Below are positions 8,134 to 18,200 of a DNA stretch of 42,890 nucleotides, piece by piece (positions within the stretch are counted from its first letter, which is position 1; each line of letters opens with the position of its first letter). The notes beneath the pieces were generated by a model, which searched no databases, was not told where the DNA came from, and saw nothing but the letters and a program-made list of their open reading frames with translations. Source of the DNA: CBDUMN01 sp965368335. GTDB taxonomy: Bacteria; Pseudomonadota; Alphaproteobacteria; Rhodospirillales; JAPHRK01. The DNA lies in assembly GCA_965368335.1 (NCBI GenBank), contig CBDUMN010000022.1, positions 1 to 42,890 of the forward strand. The letters are read 5' to 3'. The position numbers and the translations under genes are program-made.

Positions 8134-8967
8134 TTGAGTGCGATTGGAAATACATTTATGAAAACGGCGTTGAAAGATGCTCTCGCCTACCTTTGGGATG
8201 GCTGGGGAGCGGCGGTTGGCCTATTGATGCTGATCGCACTTTGGGAGCTGGGACATACCGTCTACGGCTCTTTTGTTTTGCCCGCTCCCATCGAAACGGT
8301 GGAAAGCCTCGCCTCGCTCCAGGAGGCGGGCAAGCTGGGGCCCGCGGCCTGGACCACAGCGCTTCGCGCTATCGGCGGCTTCCTGGCGGCCGGGCTGGTA
8401 GGCAGTCTTTTCGGTATCGTGGCCGGTCTCTCCATGACCTCGGCCCGCGCCGTTCGCCCGATTGTGACTGTGCTTTTGGGCGTTCCACCCATCGCCTGGA
8501 TCGTTTTGGCCTTGCTATGGTTTGGGCCGGGGGGAATGACGCCCGTTTTCACTGTCGTCGTAACCGCCCTGCCCATCACATTCGCCGCCGCGGTTGAGGG
8601 CAGCCGAACGCTTGATCAGGGGCTTGAGGACATGGCGCGGGTGTTTAATGCGCCTTTCCTGATGGTCCTTTGGGAAGTTCACCTGCCGCATATCCTTTCT
8701 TATCTCTTTCCCGCCTGGATTACCGCCCTGGGCATGGCCTGGAAAGTTGCGGTAATGGCCGAGTTGATGGCGTCCGATAGCGGGATTGGGGCGGAGATGG
8801 CGCTTGCGCGGGTCAACCTGGAAACCGGCGAGGCCATGGCCTGGGTCATCGCCGTAGTCGGTCTCTTGTTGGCGGCTGAATATTTGGTTCTGGAGCCGAT
8901 TAAGCGGAAAATCGAGCCCTGGCGTCGGACCGGTCAGGGCCGCATGCGGAAGATGGGCGGGTTCTGA
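8134..8967 (+). CDS. ABC transporter permease, NitT/TauT type
   Basis: A 277-residue inner-membrane protein with six or so transmembrane segments. It carries the coupling-loop region expected for this family, including EGSRTLDQGLEDMARVFNA near residues 155-173 followed by LPHILSYLFPAWITALGMAWK. The start is uncertain: TTG 8134 sits behind a G-run held in a hairpin, while ATG 8158 has only a weak site and would give 269 residues. Both keep all membrane segments. The gene lies between its binding protein and its ATPase, completing a standard importer. The substrate is not predictable from the permease. Confidence 0.85.
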   Translation: MSAIGNTFMKTALKDALAYLWDGWGAAVGLLMLIALWELGHTVYGSFVLPAPIETVESLASLQEAGKLGPAAWTTALRAIGGFLAAGLVGSLFGIVAGLSMTSARAVRPIVTVLLGVPPIAWIVLALLWFGPGGMTPVFTVVVTALPITFAAAVEGSRTLDQGLEDMARVFNAPFLMVLWEVHLPHILSYLFPAWITALGMAWKVAVMAELMASDSGIGAEMALARVNLETGEAMAWVIAVVGLLLAAEYLVLEPIKRKIEPWRRTGQGRMRKMGGF

Positions 8968-8969
8968 TC

Positions 8970-9725
8970 ATGCTTTGCTGGCAGTCGGTTTCCCACAGCT
9001 TCGGCCCCACGGAGGTGCTGAGCGACTTCTCTCTGACGGTTGCGCCGGGACAAATTATCTCCATTGTCGGCCCGTCGGGGTGCGGCAAGACGACGGCGCT
9101 GCAAATGGCGGCTGCCCTTTTGGAGCCGACCGAAGGGCGGGTTGATAACGGCTTCAGCCATACGTCTTACGTGTTTCAGGAGCCCCGTCTCCTGCCCTGG
9201 CGGCGCGCTATCGACAACATTGCTTTCGGGCTCAAGGCTCTGGGCCGCAATAAGCGGGACCGACATCTTGCAGCCAGGCGGCTGGCTGCTCGGTTGGAAC
9301 TTGCCGAAGACGATCTCGACAAGTATCCCCACGAGCTTTCGGGCGGGATGCGTCAAAGAGTTTCTCTTGCCCGCGCCCTGGCCGTGGAGCCCGATCTTTT
9401 ATTGCTCGACGAGCCGTTCAGCGCGCTCGACATTGGGCTGAAAAGAGAGTTGCAAAACCTTCTGGTTTCGCTGATCGACACCTCGCGGATGACGGCGGTT
9501 TTCGTCACCCACGATCTGGCCGAGGCGGTTCGGATCAGTCAGCGGATCATTGTCATGGACCGGTTTCCCCTCGGCAAAGTCCATAGCCACGGGATCGAGC
9601 AGCCTTTTGTCGACCGGGACGATCCTTTCGTTTATCAGACGGTCGCCGAACTGCTCTCGGTCGATGCCGTTTCGCGAGCCTTCCACCGTATCGATGATGA
9701 GACCTCCACGGTAAAACTCCGATGA
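8970..9725 (+). CDS. ABC transporter ATP-binding protein, NitT/TauT type
   Basis: A 251-residue ATPase with all motifs: Walker A GPSGCGKTT near residue 32, Q-loop FQEPRLLPWRRA near 70, signature LSGGMRQR near 124, Walker B LLLLDEPFSALD near 144 and the switch histidine in FVTHDLAEAVR near 180. The TSYVFQEPRLLPWRR pattern is typical of the NitT/TauT/SsuB group. It starts two bases after the permease stop. Its own stop overlaps the NnrS start in ATGA, so the importer and NnrS are translationally coupled. Confidence 0.92.
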   Translation: MLCWQSVSHSFGPTEVLSDFSLTVAPGQIISIVGPSGCGKTTALQMAAALLEPTEGRVDNGFSHTSYVFQEPRLLPWRRAIDNIAFGLKALGRNKRDRHLAARRLAARLELAEDDLDKYPHELSGGMRQRVSLARALAVEPDLLLLDEPFSALDIGLKRELQNLLVSLIDTSRMTAVFVTHDLAEAVRISQRIIVMDRFPLGKVHSHGIEQPFVDRDDPFVYQTVAELLSVDAVSRAFHRIDDETSTVKLR

Positions 9726-10900
9726 ATAAAAACATTCTTTGGGCCTACGGCTTTCGCCCTTTCTTTCTCGCTGCGGCTCTCTATGGCGGCGGTTTCGTCG
9801 TCCTCTGGGTTGCGCTGTTGCTGCTCGGCCGGGTGCCCGAGGTTTTTTCCAACCCCTCGGCCTGGCATGCGCATGAAATGATTTTCGGCTTTGTCGGTGC
9901 GGCGCTGGCAGGCTTTATCCTCACCGCGACGCCCAGTTGGACCGATACCCCAGCGGTAGAAGGACGCCCTCTTCAGGGGCTTTTCATTCTTTGGCTCGCG
10001 GGGCGCATGGCCATGCTTTTCGCCGACTATTTGCCCGATTTCCTGGTCGTGTCGATCAATCTTCCGTTTTTGCCGGTTCTGGCTTTTTGGATCGGTCGTT
10101 CGATGGTTAGGGGACGATCGACCCGACACTTGAGTTTTCTCTGGGCGATTCTGCTTCTTTGGTTAACTCAAGGGGTTATGTTTTCGGGGTGGCTGCTTGA
10201 AATGGACCGGCTGATTGAGGCCGGGCAGAACGCCGCTCTGGTGCTCCTGATGATTCTGATCATTTTGGCGATCACCCGTATTTCCATGGTGGTGGTCAAC
10301 CATGCCCTGGAAGAGCAAGGAGACGACCGGATGTTTCTGCCCAGACCGCCGCGTCGCAATCTGGCTATCGCCGCTCTTGCCGTTTATGGGGTTGCCGATT
10401 TGATCGTTCCGGGGCATCCGGCCGTGGGGTGGTTGGCTTTTGCCGCCGCCTTCGCCCAACTGGATTGCCTTGCCGATTTCCATATGGGGCGTGTGCTGGT
10501 CAAACCCTATGTGGCGGCTCTTTATGCAACGCATTTATGGATTGCTATCGGTCTGGCCGGTCTGGGGTTGGACATTCTCTCGGACTATGACGTTGGAGGG
10601 GCGGCGCGTCACGCCCTGGGGATCGGGGCGGTAGGAACGGCGATCCTCGGCGTTTTGACGATTGCCGGGTTGCGCCATACGGGGCATGAACTGATTTTTC
10701 CCAAGCGGGCCGTCGCAGCAATCGTTTGCCTTTCGCTCTCGGGGATTTTGAGGGTCTTCGCTCCCCTGATCTACCCCGATGGCTACGTCAGTCTCGGGAT
10801 CGAGGCGGCGACGGTTTTCTGGGTCGGAGGGTTCGCTTTTTACCTCTGGGCTTTCTGGCCCAAGCTCACCGCCCCGCGGGTTGACGGCCAGCCGGGCTAA
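9722..10900 (+). CDS. nnrS: NnrS family heme/copper membrane protein
   Basis: A 392-residue polytopic protein with about 12 transmembrane segments. It opens with the NnrS hallmark YGFRPFFLAAALYGG and contains SAWHAHEMIFGFVGAALAGFILTATPSWT (about residues 47-75), with the conserved His pair, and RISMVVVNHALE in the middle. NnrS proteins bind heme and copper and protect cells during nitric-oxide stress. Here there are no denitrification genes; instead it overlaps by four bases the ATPase of an importer that begins with hemP. A role in handling a heme- or copper-related ligand for that locus is my inference. The gene converges with the helicase gene and overlaps its end by four bases. Confidence 0.88.
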   Translation: MNKNILWAYGFRPFFLAAALYGGGFVVLWVALLLLGRVPEVFSNPSAWHAHEMIFGFVGAALAGFILTATPSWTDTPAVEGRPLQGLFILWLAGRMAMLFADYLPDFLVVSINLPFLPVLAFWIGRSMVRGRSTRHLSFLWAILLLWLTQGVMFSGWLLEMDRLIEAGQNAALVLLMILIILAITRISMVVVNHALEEQGDDRMFLPRPPRRNLAIAALAVYGVADLIVPGHPAVGWLAFAAAFAQLDCLADFHMGRVLVKPYVAALYATHLWIAIGLAGLGLDILSDYDVGGAARHALGIGAVGTAILGVLTIAGLRHTGHELIFPKRAVAAIVCLSLSGILRVFAPLIYPDGYVSLGIEAATVFWVGGFAFYLWAFWPKLTAPRVDGQPG

Positions 10901-13620
10901 CGGGCGAGAAAATTTCCTGCGATGTCGATGGCTTCGGCGAGGCCGACGCGCTCGACTTCGACGCCTTCGGGGAAGGCGGTTTTGAGGCGGCTGGGGAGGG
11001 CTTTGTCGAGCATGACGAAGACGCCTTTGTCGTCGGCCCGACGGACCAGACGGCCGAAGGCTTGCTTGAGCTTGAGGCGGGTCAGCATGTCGTCGTAGCC
11101 GCCGCCGGGGAAACTGGTTTTGCGCGCCTTATGGAGCAGGGTCGGGCGCGGCCAGGGGACTTTGTCGTAAACCATCAGGCGCAGCGAGCGGCCCGGCACG
11201 TCGACCCCGTCGCGCACCGCATCGGTGCCCAAAAGACAGCTATTTTCTTCGGCCTTGAAGATATCGATCAGGGTGCCGGTATCCATGGCGTCCACATGCT
11301 GTGAAAGCAAGGTGAGGCCCGAGCGCTCCAAGGGCTGGGCGATGCGCTGGTGGATGGCGCGCAGTCGGGTGATGGCGGTGAACAGGCCGAGCGCGCCGCC
11401 GCCCGCGGCGATGAACAGTTCACGGAAGGCCGCCGCCGTGGCGTCCATGTCGCCGCGACCGATATCGTCGATGACCAGAACCTTGGTATTGGCCGCATAG
11501 TCGAACGGTGAGGCGACGCGGCTGAGGCTCGGTGGGACGGTCATATGGGCCGCGCCGGTGCGCGCCGCCGCTGCGGTCCAGTCTTTGTCATGGTCGCCGG
11601 TGCTGTCGCAGAGGGTAGCCGAGGTGATCACTGCGCCGTGGGTTGGGGTCAAAACGCTTTTGTAAAAAGGCAAGGTCGGATCGATCCAGTGACGGTGCAT
11701 CCCCACGTCGATGTCGCGGCCTTCGCGGCGTTCGACGCCCAGCCAATCGACGAATTCTTCCGGCGCGTCTTCCGGCAGGTTCTTGAGCATGGCCCGCCAG
11801 GCTTGAAGCGGCATGAGCGCCCGGCGCTCCAGGCTGCGGCAGACGGACTCGATCCTGATGCGCACCGAGCTTTCCAACTCGTCGGCTTCTTCGTCCAGTC
11901 GTTCGATCAATAGCTTCATCAAGGTGTTGAGCGGTTTAACCAGGGCGGCCAGGGCGCTTTCGAACTCCAGCGCCGTTTCGACCAGTCCCGGCACCGGCGG
12001 CCGGGCATCGGCCTCGAGATTATAGGGTGAGCGGGTGTCTTTTTCCCGCGCATAGACCTGTTGACGCACGAGACCCAAGAAGGTTTCGCCCGCTCCTTTG
12101 GGCGCGCCGCCAGCCAGCCGTTGCCCCCAACCGGGACCGGGAAGGGCTTGGGCGCGACGCATGATATCGGCCACCGCCTCTTCGGCGTCGCCTTCGGTGA
12201 TCAGGTCTTCAATGCGGGCGCGCAGACCCCGCGCCCGAGAGCGCTGGCGGTCTTCGGCCCCCAACAGCCAGCGGCGTAGTTCGGAGGTTTCAAAGCCGGT
12301 CAGGTCGGCCGAGAAAGCGCTGTCGGCGGCCTCGAAAACGTGGTGGCCCTCGTCGAAGACATAGCGGGTCGGCAGGGTGCCGTCTTCCGCGCCGCCCAGC
12401 GCCGCCTGGATCATCACCAGGGCGTGATTGGCGACGACGATGCGGGCGCGCCGCGCCCGGCGGATGTTGCGTTCGACGAAACATTTCTGATAGTGGGCGC
12501 AGGCCGAATAGATGCATTCACCGCGGGTGTCTGTCATGTCGACAGTTAAGCGGTAGCCCAGCAATTCGGCCAGCCAGCCGGGAAAGTCGCCGCCCACCAT
12601 GTCTCCGTCGCGCGTCGCCATTGCCCAGCGGGCCATCAGGCCGAGCGCCCGGGCGTCGGCTTCCTGACCGCCCAGCCGGTTGACCGCCTCTTCCATATTG
12701 AGAAAGCAGAGGTAGTTTTCGCGGCCCTTGCGGACCACCACCTTGCGCCGCTTTTCGCCCGGATCGGGATAGAGACGATCCAACTCGCCGTCCAGCTGAC
12801 GCTGGAGGTTGCGGGTATAGGTGCTGATCCAGACCGGGCCGTGATTTTTCTCCGACCAGAGGCTGGCGGGGGCGATGTAGCCGAGCGTCTTGCCGACCCC
12901 GGTGCCCGCTTCGGCCAGATGGAGACGCGGTTCGGCCTCCTTATCGCGCGGGGTGAAGGCGAAGGCCGCTTCGCGGGCGTAGGTCTTCTGTTCGGGGCGT
13001 TCTTCCGAGCCCTCTCCCAATAATTCGGTGAGGCGCTGGGCGGCTTCTTCCTCTTCCACCGGCTCATGACCGGCTGGCGGTTCGGGGGCGTATTCCGACC
13101 ACTCGGTCATCTTGGCCCAGGGGCGCAAGGCTTGCGACAGATTGCGCGAGTGCGGCGCTTCGGAGGCCACGCCGAGAGCGGTCAAAACGGGCAGCGCCCA
13201 GGGCCAGTTGCTGCGGCTCATGGCCCAGGCGACACCCTCGGCCTGACGGTCTTTGGGGCCGCTTTGCTTCAATTCGGCGAGCAGGGCATTGGCGGCGTCG
13301 AACAGGGTCAGGGCTTGTTGTTCGAGGCTTTCCGGCAGGGGGAGGCCCAGCGCCTGGGCCAGTCCGCGTGGTGTGGGAACACAAAACCGCGCCGGCCGGG
13401 TAAAGGCGAAAAGCTCAAGAATATCAAAGGCGTTGTAAGGTCCGCCGCCCAGCTTGCGCCAGGTGGCCGGGGCGTGACAGATCAGCGGCATGGCGCCGTG
13501 GCGGATTTTTTGTAAGGCGGCTCCGGGGCGAAGGGTTTCCACCTCGCCATCCGCCGACACCCAAACCGCACCTGCCGCTCCGGCCACCATGGCCGGTGTA
13601 TTCATTGCCCCTGTCGACAC
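10897..13620 (-). CDS. DinG/XPD-like Fe-S DNA helicase with degenerate exonuclease-like N-terminus
   Basis: A 907-residue superfamily 2 helicase. Motif I, AGTGVGKT, is at 238-245; motif II reads DEGH (in YVFDEGHHVFEAA); motif VI contains QAFGRLVRR near the C-terminus. Four cysteines between motifs I and II (YLC, GEC, SAC and KC) fit the 4Fe-4S cluster of XPD/DinG helicases, which unwind DNA 5'-3'. The first 120 or so residues (ICHAPATWRKLGG, AFDILELFAF, PTPRGLAQALGL) look like a decayed DEDD exonuclease domain, as on DinG of Firmicutes but without the acidic residues; that reading is tentative. Starts GTG 13620 or ATG 13605 both lack an ideal ribosome site. Confidence 0.88.
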   Translation of the reverse strand: MSTGAMNTPAMVAGAAGAVWVSADGEVETLRPGAALQKIRHGAMPLICHAPATWRKLGGGPYNAFDILELFAFTRPARFCVPTPRGLAQALGLPLPESLEQQALTLFDAANALLAELKQSGPKDRQAEGVAWAMSRSNWPWALPVLTALGVASEAPHSRNLSQALRPWAKMTEWSEYAPEPPAGHEPVEEEEAAQRLTELLGEGSEERPEQKTYAREAAFAFTPRDKEAEPRLHLAEAGTGVGKTLGYIAPASLWSEKNHGPVWISTYTRNLQRQLDGELDRLYPDPGEKRRKVVVRKGRENYLCFLNMEEAVNRLGGQEADARALGLMARWAMATRDGDMVGGDFPGWLAELLGYRLTVDMTDTRGECIYSACAHYQKCFVERNIRRARRARIVVANHALVMIQAALGGAEDGTLPTRYVFDEGHHVFEAADSAFSADLTGFETSELRRWLLGAEDRQRSRARGLRARIEDLITEGDAEEAVADIMRRAQALPGPGWGQRLAGGAPKGAGETFLGLVRQQVYAREKDTRSPYNLEADARPPVPGLVETALEFESALAALVKPLNTLMKLLIERLDEEADELESSVRIRIESVCRSLERRALMPLQAWRAMLKNLPEDAPEEFVDWLGVERREGRDIDVGMHRHWIDPTLPFYKSVLTPTHGAVITSATLCDSTGDHDKDWTAAAARTGAAHMTVPPSLSRVASPFDYAANTKVLVIDDIGRGDMDATAAAFRELFIAAGGGALGLFTAITRLRAIHQRIAQPLERSGLTLLSQHVDAMDTGTLIDIFKAEENSCLLGTDAVRDGVDVPGRSLRLMVYDKVPWPRPTLLHKARKTSFPGGGYDDMLTRLKLKQAFGRLVRRADDKGVFVMLDKALPSRLKTAFPEGVEVERVGLAEAIDIAGNFLAR

Positions 13621-13937
13621 GTCTGATTACATCCTGTAAAATTTAGATAAAATTGTAGTAAATTTTTAAATATTGCAATGATTTCAATAAGTTGTAATAT
13701 TTTAGATTGTTAGATAATAAATTGCCGCAAAATGCGGTTGATATGCCGGGATTTTCCCTCTGGATTTAGACCGGTTGGCGCCTCCGAATAGAAATGATTC
13801 TTGGAGGCATCATAGAAAGACCAACCGACGACATAAAACAAAATATAAGCTCGCCGGTTATTTCCTGCTCAAGATATGGTGTCTTGGGCAAACATAGGGG
13901 TGATGCTCCGTTTGCCGGGGCAAGGCTTTGAAGGCGG
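13621..13937. other. AT-rich divergent intergenic region with structured element
   Basis: 317 bases without a gene between the divergent helicase and a plus-strand gene. The half next to the helicase (13625-13735) is strikingly AT-rich, with runs of A and T, unlike the GC-rich surroundings, and probably holds promoter or bendable DNA. The other half contains a two-level stem: outer CGGTTGG (13772-13778) with CCAACCG (13821-13827), inner GCCTCC (13780-13785) with GGAGGC (13803-13808), plus GAAT/ATTC at the tip. No known RNA family was recognised. Confidence 0.5.
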
Positions 13938-15191
13938 ATGGCGAAACCAAAGGTCGAAAAGGTCAAAATTCCGAAAAACGCCGGGAAGAAATGGTGGCAG
14001 GTCCCCGATTCCCTGTGGCGTAAGGTGCCGTCTTTGCAGGAATCCCGCATGCGCGCCGGTCTGGAAGAATACGTTCTTCCCTTATTGCAGGAACTCGAGG
14101 CCCTTTATCCTGGTCAGTATGAGCCCTATACCTTGGGCAAGACATTCAAGGAAATCGAAGAGGACCCCCGCGCCATTGAGGGCGGTCTTTATCTTTTTGA
14201 ACTGGCCCAGCAGGAAGGCTTGGTGGAGTTCGAGGGTAAAAAGGGCGCAAAACGCGGTAAAAAAGGGCCGGTCGGCTCCTGCGGCATGACTGTTCAGGAT
14301 ATCAAGAATTTCTACCTGCGTAAGGCGGCCCATGCCCTGCTCCAAAATGCCGGGCACAAGATGAAACGTTTGACCGAGTATTTCTCCGAGAATGAGCTGA
14401 AGAAGGTCGACCATCTGGCGGGCCTGACCATTCTCGTTCGTTTCGATCCCTTAAGCGTTTCCGAATTGCAGATCGGCCTGAAAGGGCGGCTCGATAAGCT
14501 GTTGGCTAAGGACGAGCTCTATCTGGAAACCTTGCGCGAATGCAAACCGGTGGTCTTCCTCCGCGCGTTGCGTAAATCCCTGGGCGAAGAGTTTCCGGCG
14601 ATCCTCGATTGGAAGCCGGACTTCCTCCGCGCTGTGGCCGAAGGGCTCGACCATTCAGCCAAAATCACCGCGCTGGGCTCGACCCTGCTGTTCATCGAAG
14701 ACCCGGACATCGTTCGCGCCTTGGGCACTTGGCAAATCAAGGAAGTGGTTGCGGAAAATAAGACGGGCGAGAAGAAGAAACGTTTCATCACCCGTATCGG
14801 TCAAATCCGCTCTCTGCTCGGTGAAGACTTCGACAAGCTTCTCCATGGCAATGCGCGCATGATCGAACGGCTCGGCACCTGGCGCGACGATGAGGTGGAT
14901 CAGATTAAGTTCTACCTCAGCTACATCACGCCGGAAGTCATGGACACTCTCGATCCCATTCCCTTTAAGCTGCAGGTCGGTATTCTTGATGGTCTATGGG
15001 ATACCTTGGGACGCAGCTTCATGGAAAGCGCAGTCAACGACGAGAAAAAAGGCATCAAGGCGATCCGCGGGATCGTCAAACAGATTTCCGAAGCCATCGA
15101 GGCCGACAATATGCCGGGCGATGTGCGCGCCCTGATTAAAAGCGGCTTCTATTCCAAGCACACCGCCCATCTGGGCAAATCCGCCATCTAG
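13938..15191 (+). CDS. conserved-looking protein of unknown function (417 aa)
   Basis: I do not recognise this 417-residue protein. It has no signal peptide or membrane segment and is mostly predicted helical, with many charged residues and few cysteines. The N-terminus is Lys-rich and has a Trp-containing stretch, KKWWQVPDSLWRKVPSL (residues 16-33). A Lys/Gly-rich spacer (KKGAKRGKKGPVG) near residue 100 separates an N-terminal helical block from a longer C-terminal part with repeated helical elements such as FDKLL, MIERLGTWRDDEVDQIKFYLS and IRGIVKQISEAIEAD. The start at ATG 13938 has AAGG five to eight bases upstream. Good codon use and freedom from stops over 1.25 kb support a real gene. 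It converges with putA, with ten bases between stops. Confidence 0.75.
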   Translation: MAKPKVEKVKIPKNAGKKWWQVPDSLWRKVPSLQESRMRAGLEEYVLPLLQELEALYPGQYEPYTLGKTFKEIEEDPRAIEGGLYLFELAQQEGLVEFEGKKGAKRGKKGPVGSCGMTVQDIKNFYLRKAAHALLQNAGHKMKRLTEYFSENELKKVDHLAGLTILVRFDPLSVSELQIGLKGRLDKLLAKDELYLETLRECKPVVFLRALRKSLGEEFPAILDWKPDFLRAVAEGLDHSAKITALGSTLLFIEDPDIVRALGTWQIKEVVAENKTGEKKKRFITRIGQIRSLLGEDFDKLLHGNARMIERLGTWRDDEVDQIKFYLSYITPEVMDTLDPIPFKLQVGILDGLWDTLGRSFMESAVNDEKKGIKAIRGIVKQISEAIEADNMPGDVRALIKSGFYSKHTAHLGKSAI

Positions 15192-15201
15192 ACCCTATCC
15201 T

Positions 15202-18200
15202 TTAGTCGAGTGACAGCAGAACCGGGTTGCCGCCGCTGGCGGTGATGTCGGTCGAGACCGTGCGCTCGGTGGCGAAGCGGTGGAGATAGCGCGGGCCGCC
15301 CGCCTTGGGACCGGTACCCGAAAGCCCTTCGCCGCCGAACGGTTGAACGCCGACCACCGCGCCGATCTGGTTGCGGTTGACGTAGAGGTTGCCGACGCGG
15401 GCGCGCTTGGCGATTTTCTCAATGGTCGATTCCAGACGACTATGGATGGAGAGCGTTAGGCCGAACCCGGTGCCGTTGATCGCATCGACCACCGCATCCA
15501 GACGGTTGGCGGGATAGCGGATGATATGAAGGATTGGCCCGAAGACTTCTTTTTCCAGTCGGTCGATGCGGTCGATCTCATAGGCGACAGGGGCGAAGAA
15601 GGCTCCTTCGGGAAGCGTTTCCGGTAAGGGGGTTTCAGCCAGCGCCTGACCGACCAGCTCCAACTCAGCAGCATGAGCGCGCATGGTTTCGACCGCCGCG
15701 TCGTCGATCATCGGGCCGATGTCGGTTGAGAGCAGGGAGGGGTCGCCCACCGTCAATTCGGCCATGGCTCCGGCGATCATCTCGATCTGGCGCTCGGCGA
15801 TGTCTTCTTGCAGATAGAGCACGCGCAGGGCCGAGCATCGTTGCCCGGCGCTTTGGAAAGCCGAGATCAAGACATCGCGGGTGACCTGTTCGGGCAGCGC
15901 CGATGAATCGACGATCATGGCGTTCTGTCCCCCGGTTTCGGCGATCAGCGGAGCAAGCGCGCCCTCTCGGCCCGCCAGTGTCCGGTTGATCGACTGAGCC
16001 GTTTCGGTGGAGCCGGTGAAGGCGACGCCCGCTAAATGGGGATGAGAAAGAACGGCCTGGGAGAAGACTCCGCCGCTTGTTGGGGTGAAGTGAAGAACGG
16101 TTTGAGGCGCTCCGGCTTCGTGCAATAGCCTGACGGCTTCTTGGGCGATCAGCGGCGTGGCGCTGGCCGGTTTGGCGAGAACGCCATTGCCTGCGGCCAG
16201 GGCGGCGGCGACCTGACCGGTGAAAATCGCCAGCGGGAAATTCCATGGGCTGATGCAGGCGAACACGCCGCGCCCGTGCAGGCTGATTTGGTTGGTTTCC
16301 CCCGTCGGTCCCGGCAGGTCCTGTGGGTGGGTGAAGTCTTGCTTGGCGAGGTTGCCGTAGTAGATGAGAAAATCGACGGCTTCGCGCAGTTCGGCCTGGG
16401 CGTCGGCGAGAACTTTTCCGCCTTCGGCGATCAACAGTTTCAGCAGCAGGCCGCGTTCTCGTTCGAAAAGATCGGCGGCCCTATGCAGGATTGCCGCCCG
16501 TTCGGTCCCGCCCAGGGCGTCCCATTCCGGTTGGCTGCCGCGCGCCGTTTCCAAAGAGTTTTCCATATCTGCGGCGTCGCATTGTGGCGGTGCTTGGTTG
16601 GGCATAACGGCGTTGGTCAGATCGATTTCCAAGGCTTCGAGCGCCATGGGGTCGGTGAGGTCGAGGCCTTTCGAATTGCGCCGCTCGGACCCGAACAAAT
16701 CGGGCGGCGCCGGAATTTTCGGGTGGCGCGCCGGGGCGTTGGTTTCGGCTTGCTCGACCGGATCGGCGATCAGACTTTCGATAGGGGCGTCACGGTCGGA
16801 GAGGCGATTGACGAAGGATGTGTTCGCCCCATTCTCCAGCAGCCGTCGAACCAGATAGGCCAAAAGCTCGTCATGATTTCCGACCGGGGCGTAGATGCGC
16901 ACCCGGGGCGGTTTGGTGCGGGCGGCCATCATGGGTTCGTAAAGGTCGTCGCCCATGCCATGGAGGCGCTGCAATTCAAAGTCGGTCCGCCCACTCATCA
17001 GTTCGAGGACGAAGGCCAGGGTGTGCGCGTTGTGGGTGGCGAAGGCCGGGTAGAAGGCCTCGGCATCGGCAGCCAGCGCCTTGGCGCAAGCCATGAAGCT
17101 GACGTCCGTATTGACCTTGCGTGTGAAAACCGGGTAGTCGGCCAGCCCCGCGATCTGCGCCCGTTTTATCTCACTATCCCAATAGGCTCCTTTGACCAGC
17201 CGGACCATGAAGCGTCGCCCGTCGCGTTTGGCGATATCGGCAAGCCAGGCGATCACCGGCAAGGCGCGCTTCTGGTAGGCCTGAACCGCCAAGCCCAGGC
17301 CGTTCCATCCTTTAAGGGCGTCACTTGCCGAAATGCGGTCGATAACGTCGAGGGTTAAGTCGAGACGGTCGGCTTCTTCCGCATCGATGGTCAGGCCGAT
17401 ATCGGCTGCCTTGGCGCGCTCGGCCAACTCGATCAGCCGCGGCGTCATTTCGTTCAACACCCTTTCTCTCTGGGCGAACTCGAAACGTGGGTGCAGCGCC
17501 GAGAGCTTAACCGAAACGCCGGGGGCTTTTTGCGGCCCGCCTTGGGGGGCTTGCCGGGCGATGGCCTCAATGGCGGCGTGATAGGCGGCGAAATAACCAT
17601 CGGCATGGGCCTGGGTGCGCGCCGCCTCGCCCAGCATGTCGAAGGAATGGCGATAACCCGCCCGTTCCCCCGCCTTGGCCCGCGACAGGGCTTCTTCGAT
17701 GGTTTGCCCAAGAACGAACATTTCGCCCAACAGTTTCATCGCCTGGGTGATGGCGGTGCGGATCACCGGTTCGCCGGTGCGCTTAACCAGCCCGGCCAGG
17801 GCGGTGGGCCAGTTTTCCCGACGATCCGATAACAGCTTGCCGGTCAGCATGAGCCCCCAGGTGGAGGCGTTGACGAAAACCGAACTGGAATGCCCTTGGT
17901 GAGTTTGCCAGTCGTTTCCGCCGATCAGGTCTTCAATCAGCCGGTCGGCGGTTTCGGCATCGGGGATACGCAACAGCGCCTCGGCCAGACACATAAGCGC
18001 CACGCCCTCGCGACTCGAGAGGGAATATTCGGCCATGAAAGCATCGACCCCGAAGCCGCCTTGATGGCTGCGGATATCTTTGATCAGGCGCTTGGCCCGC
18101 TCGCTCACACGCTGCCTGAAGGATGGAGGGACCCGAGCCTCTGGGATCAGCCGCTCAAGGCAGGCCTGTTCATCCATCAACGTAGCGCTGCGAATGGCTT

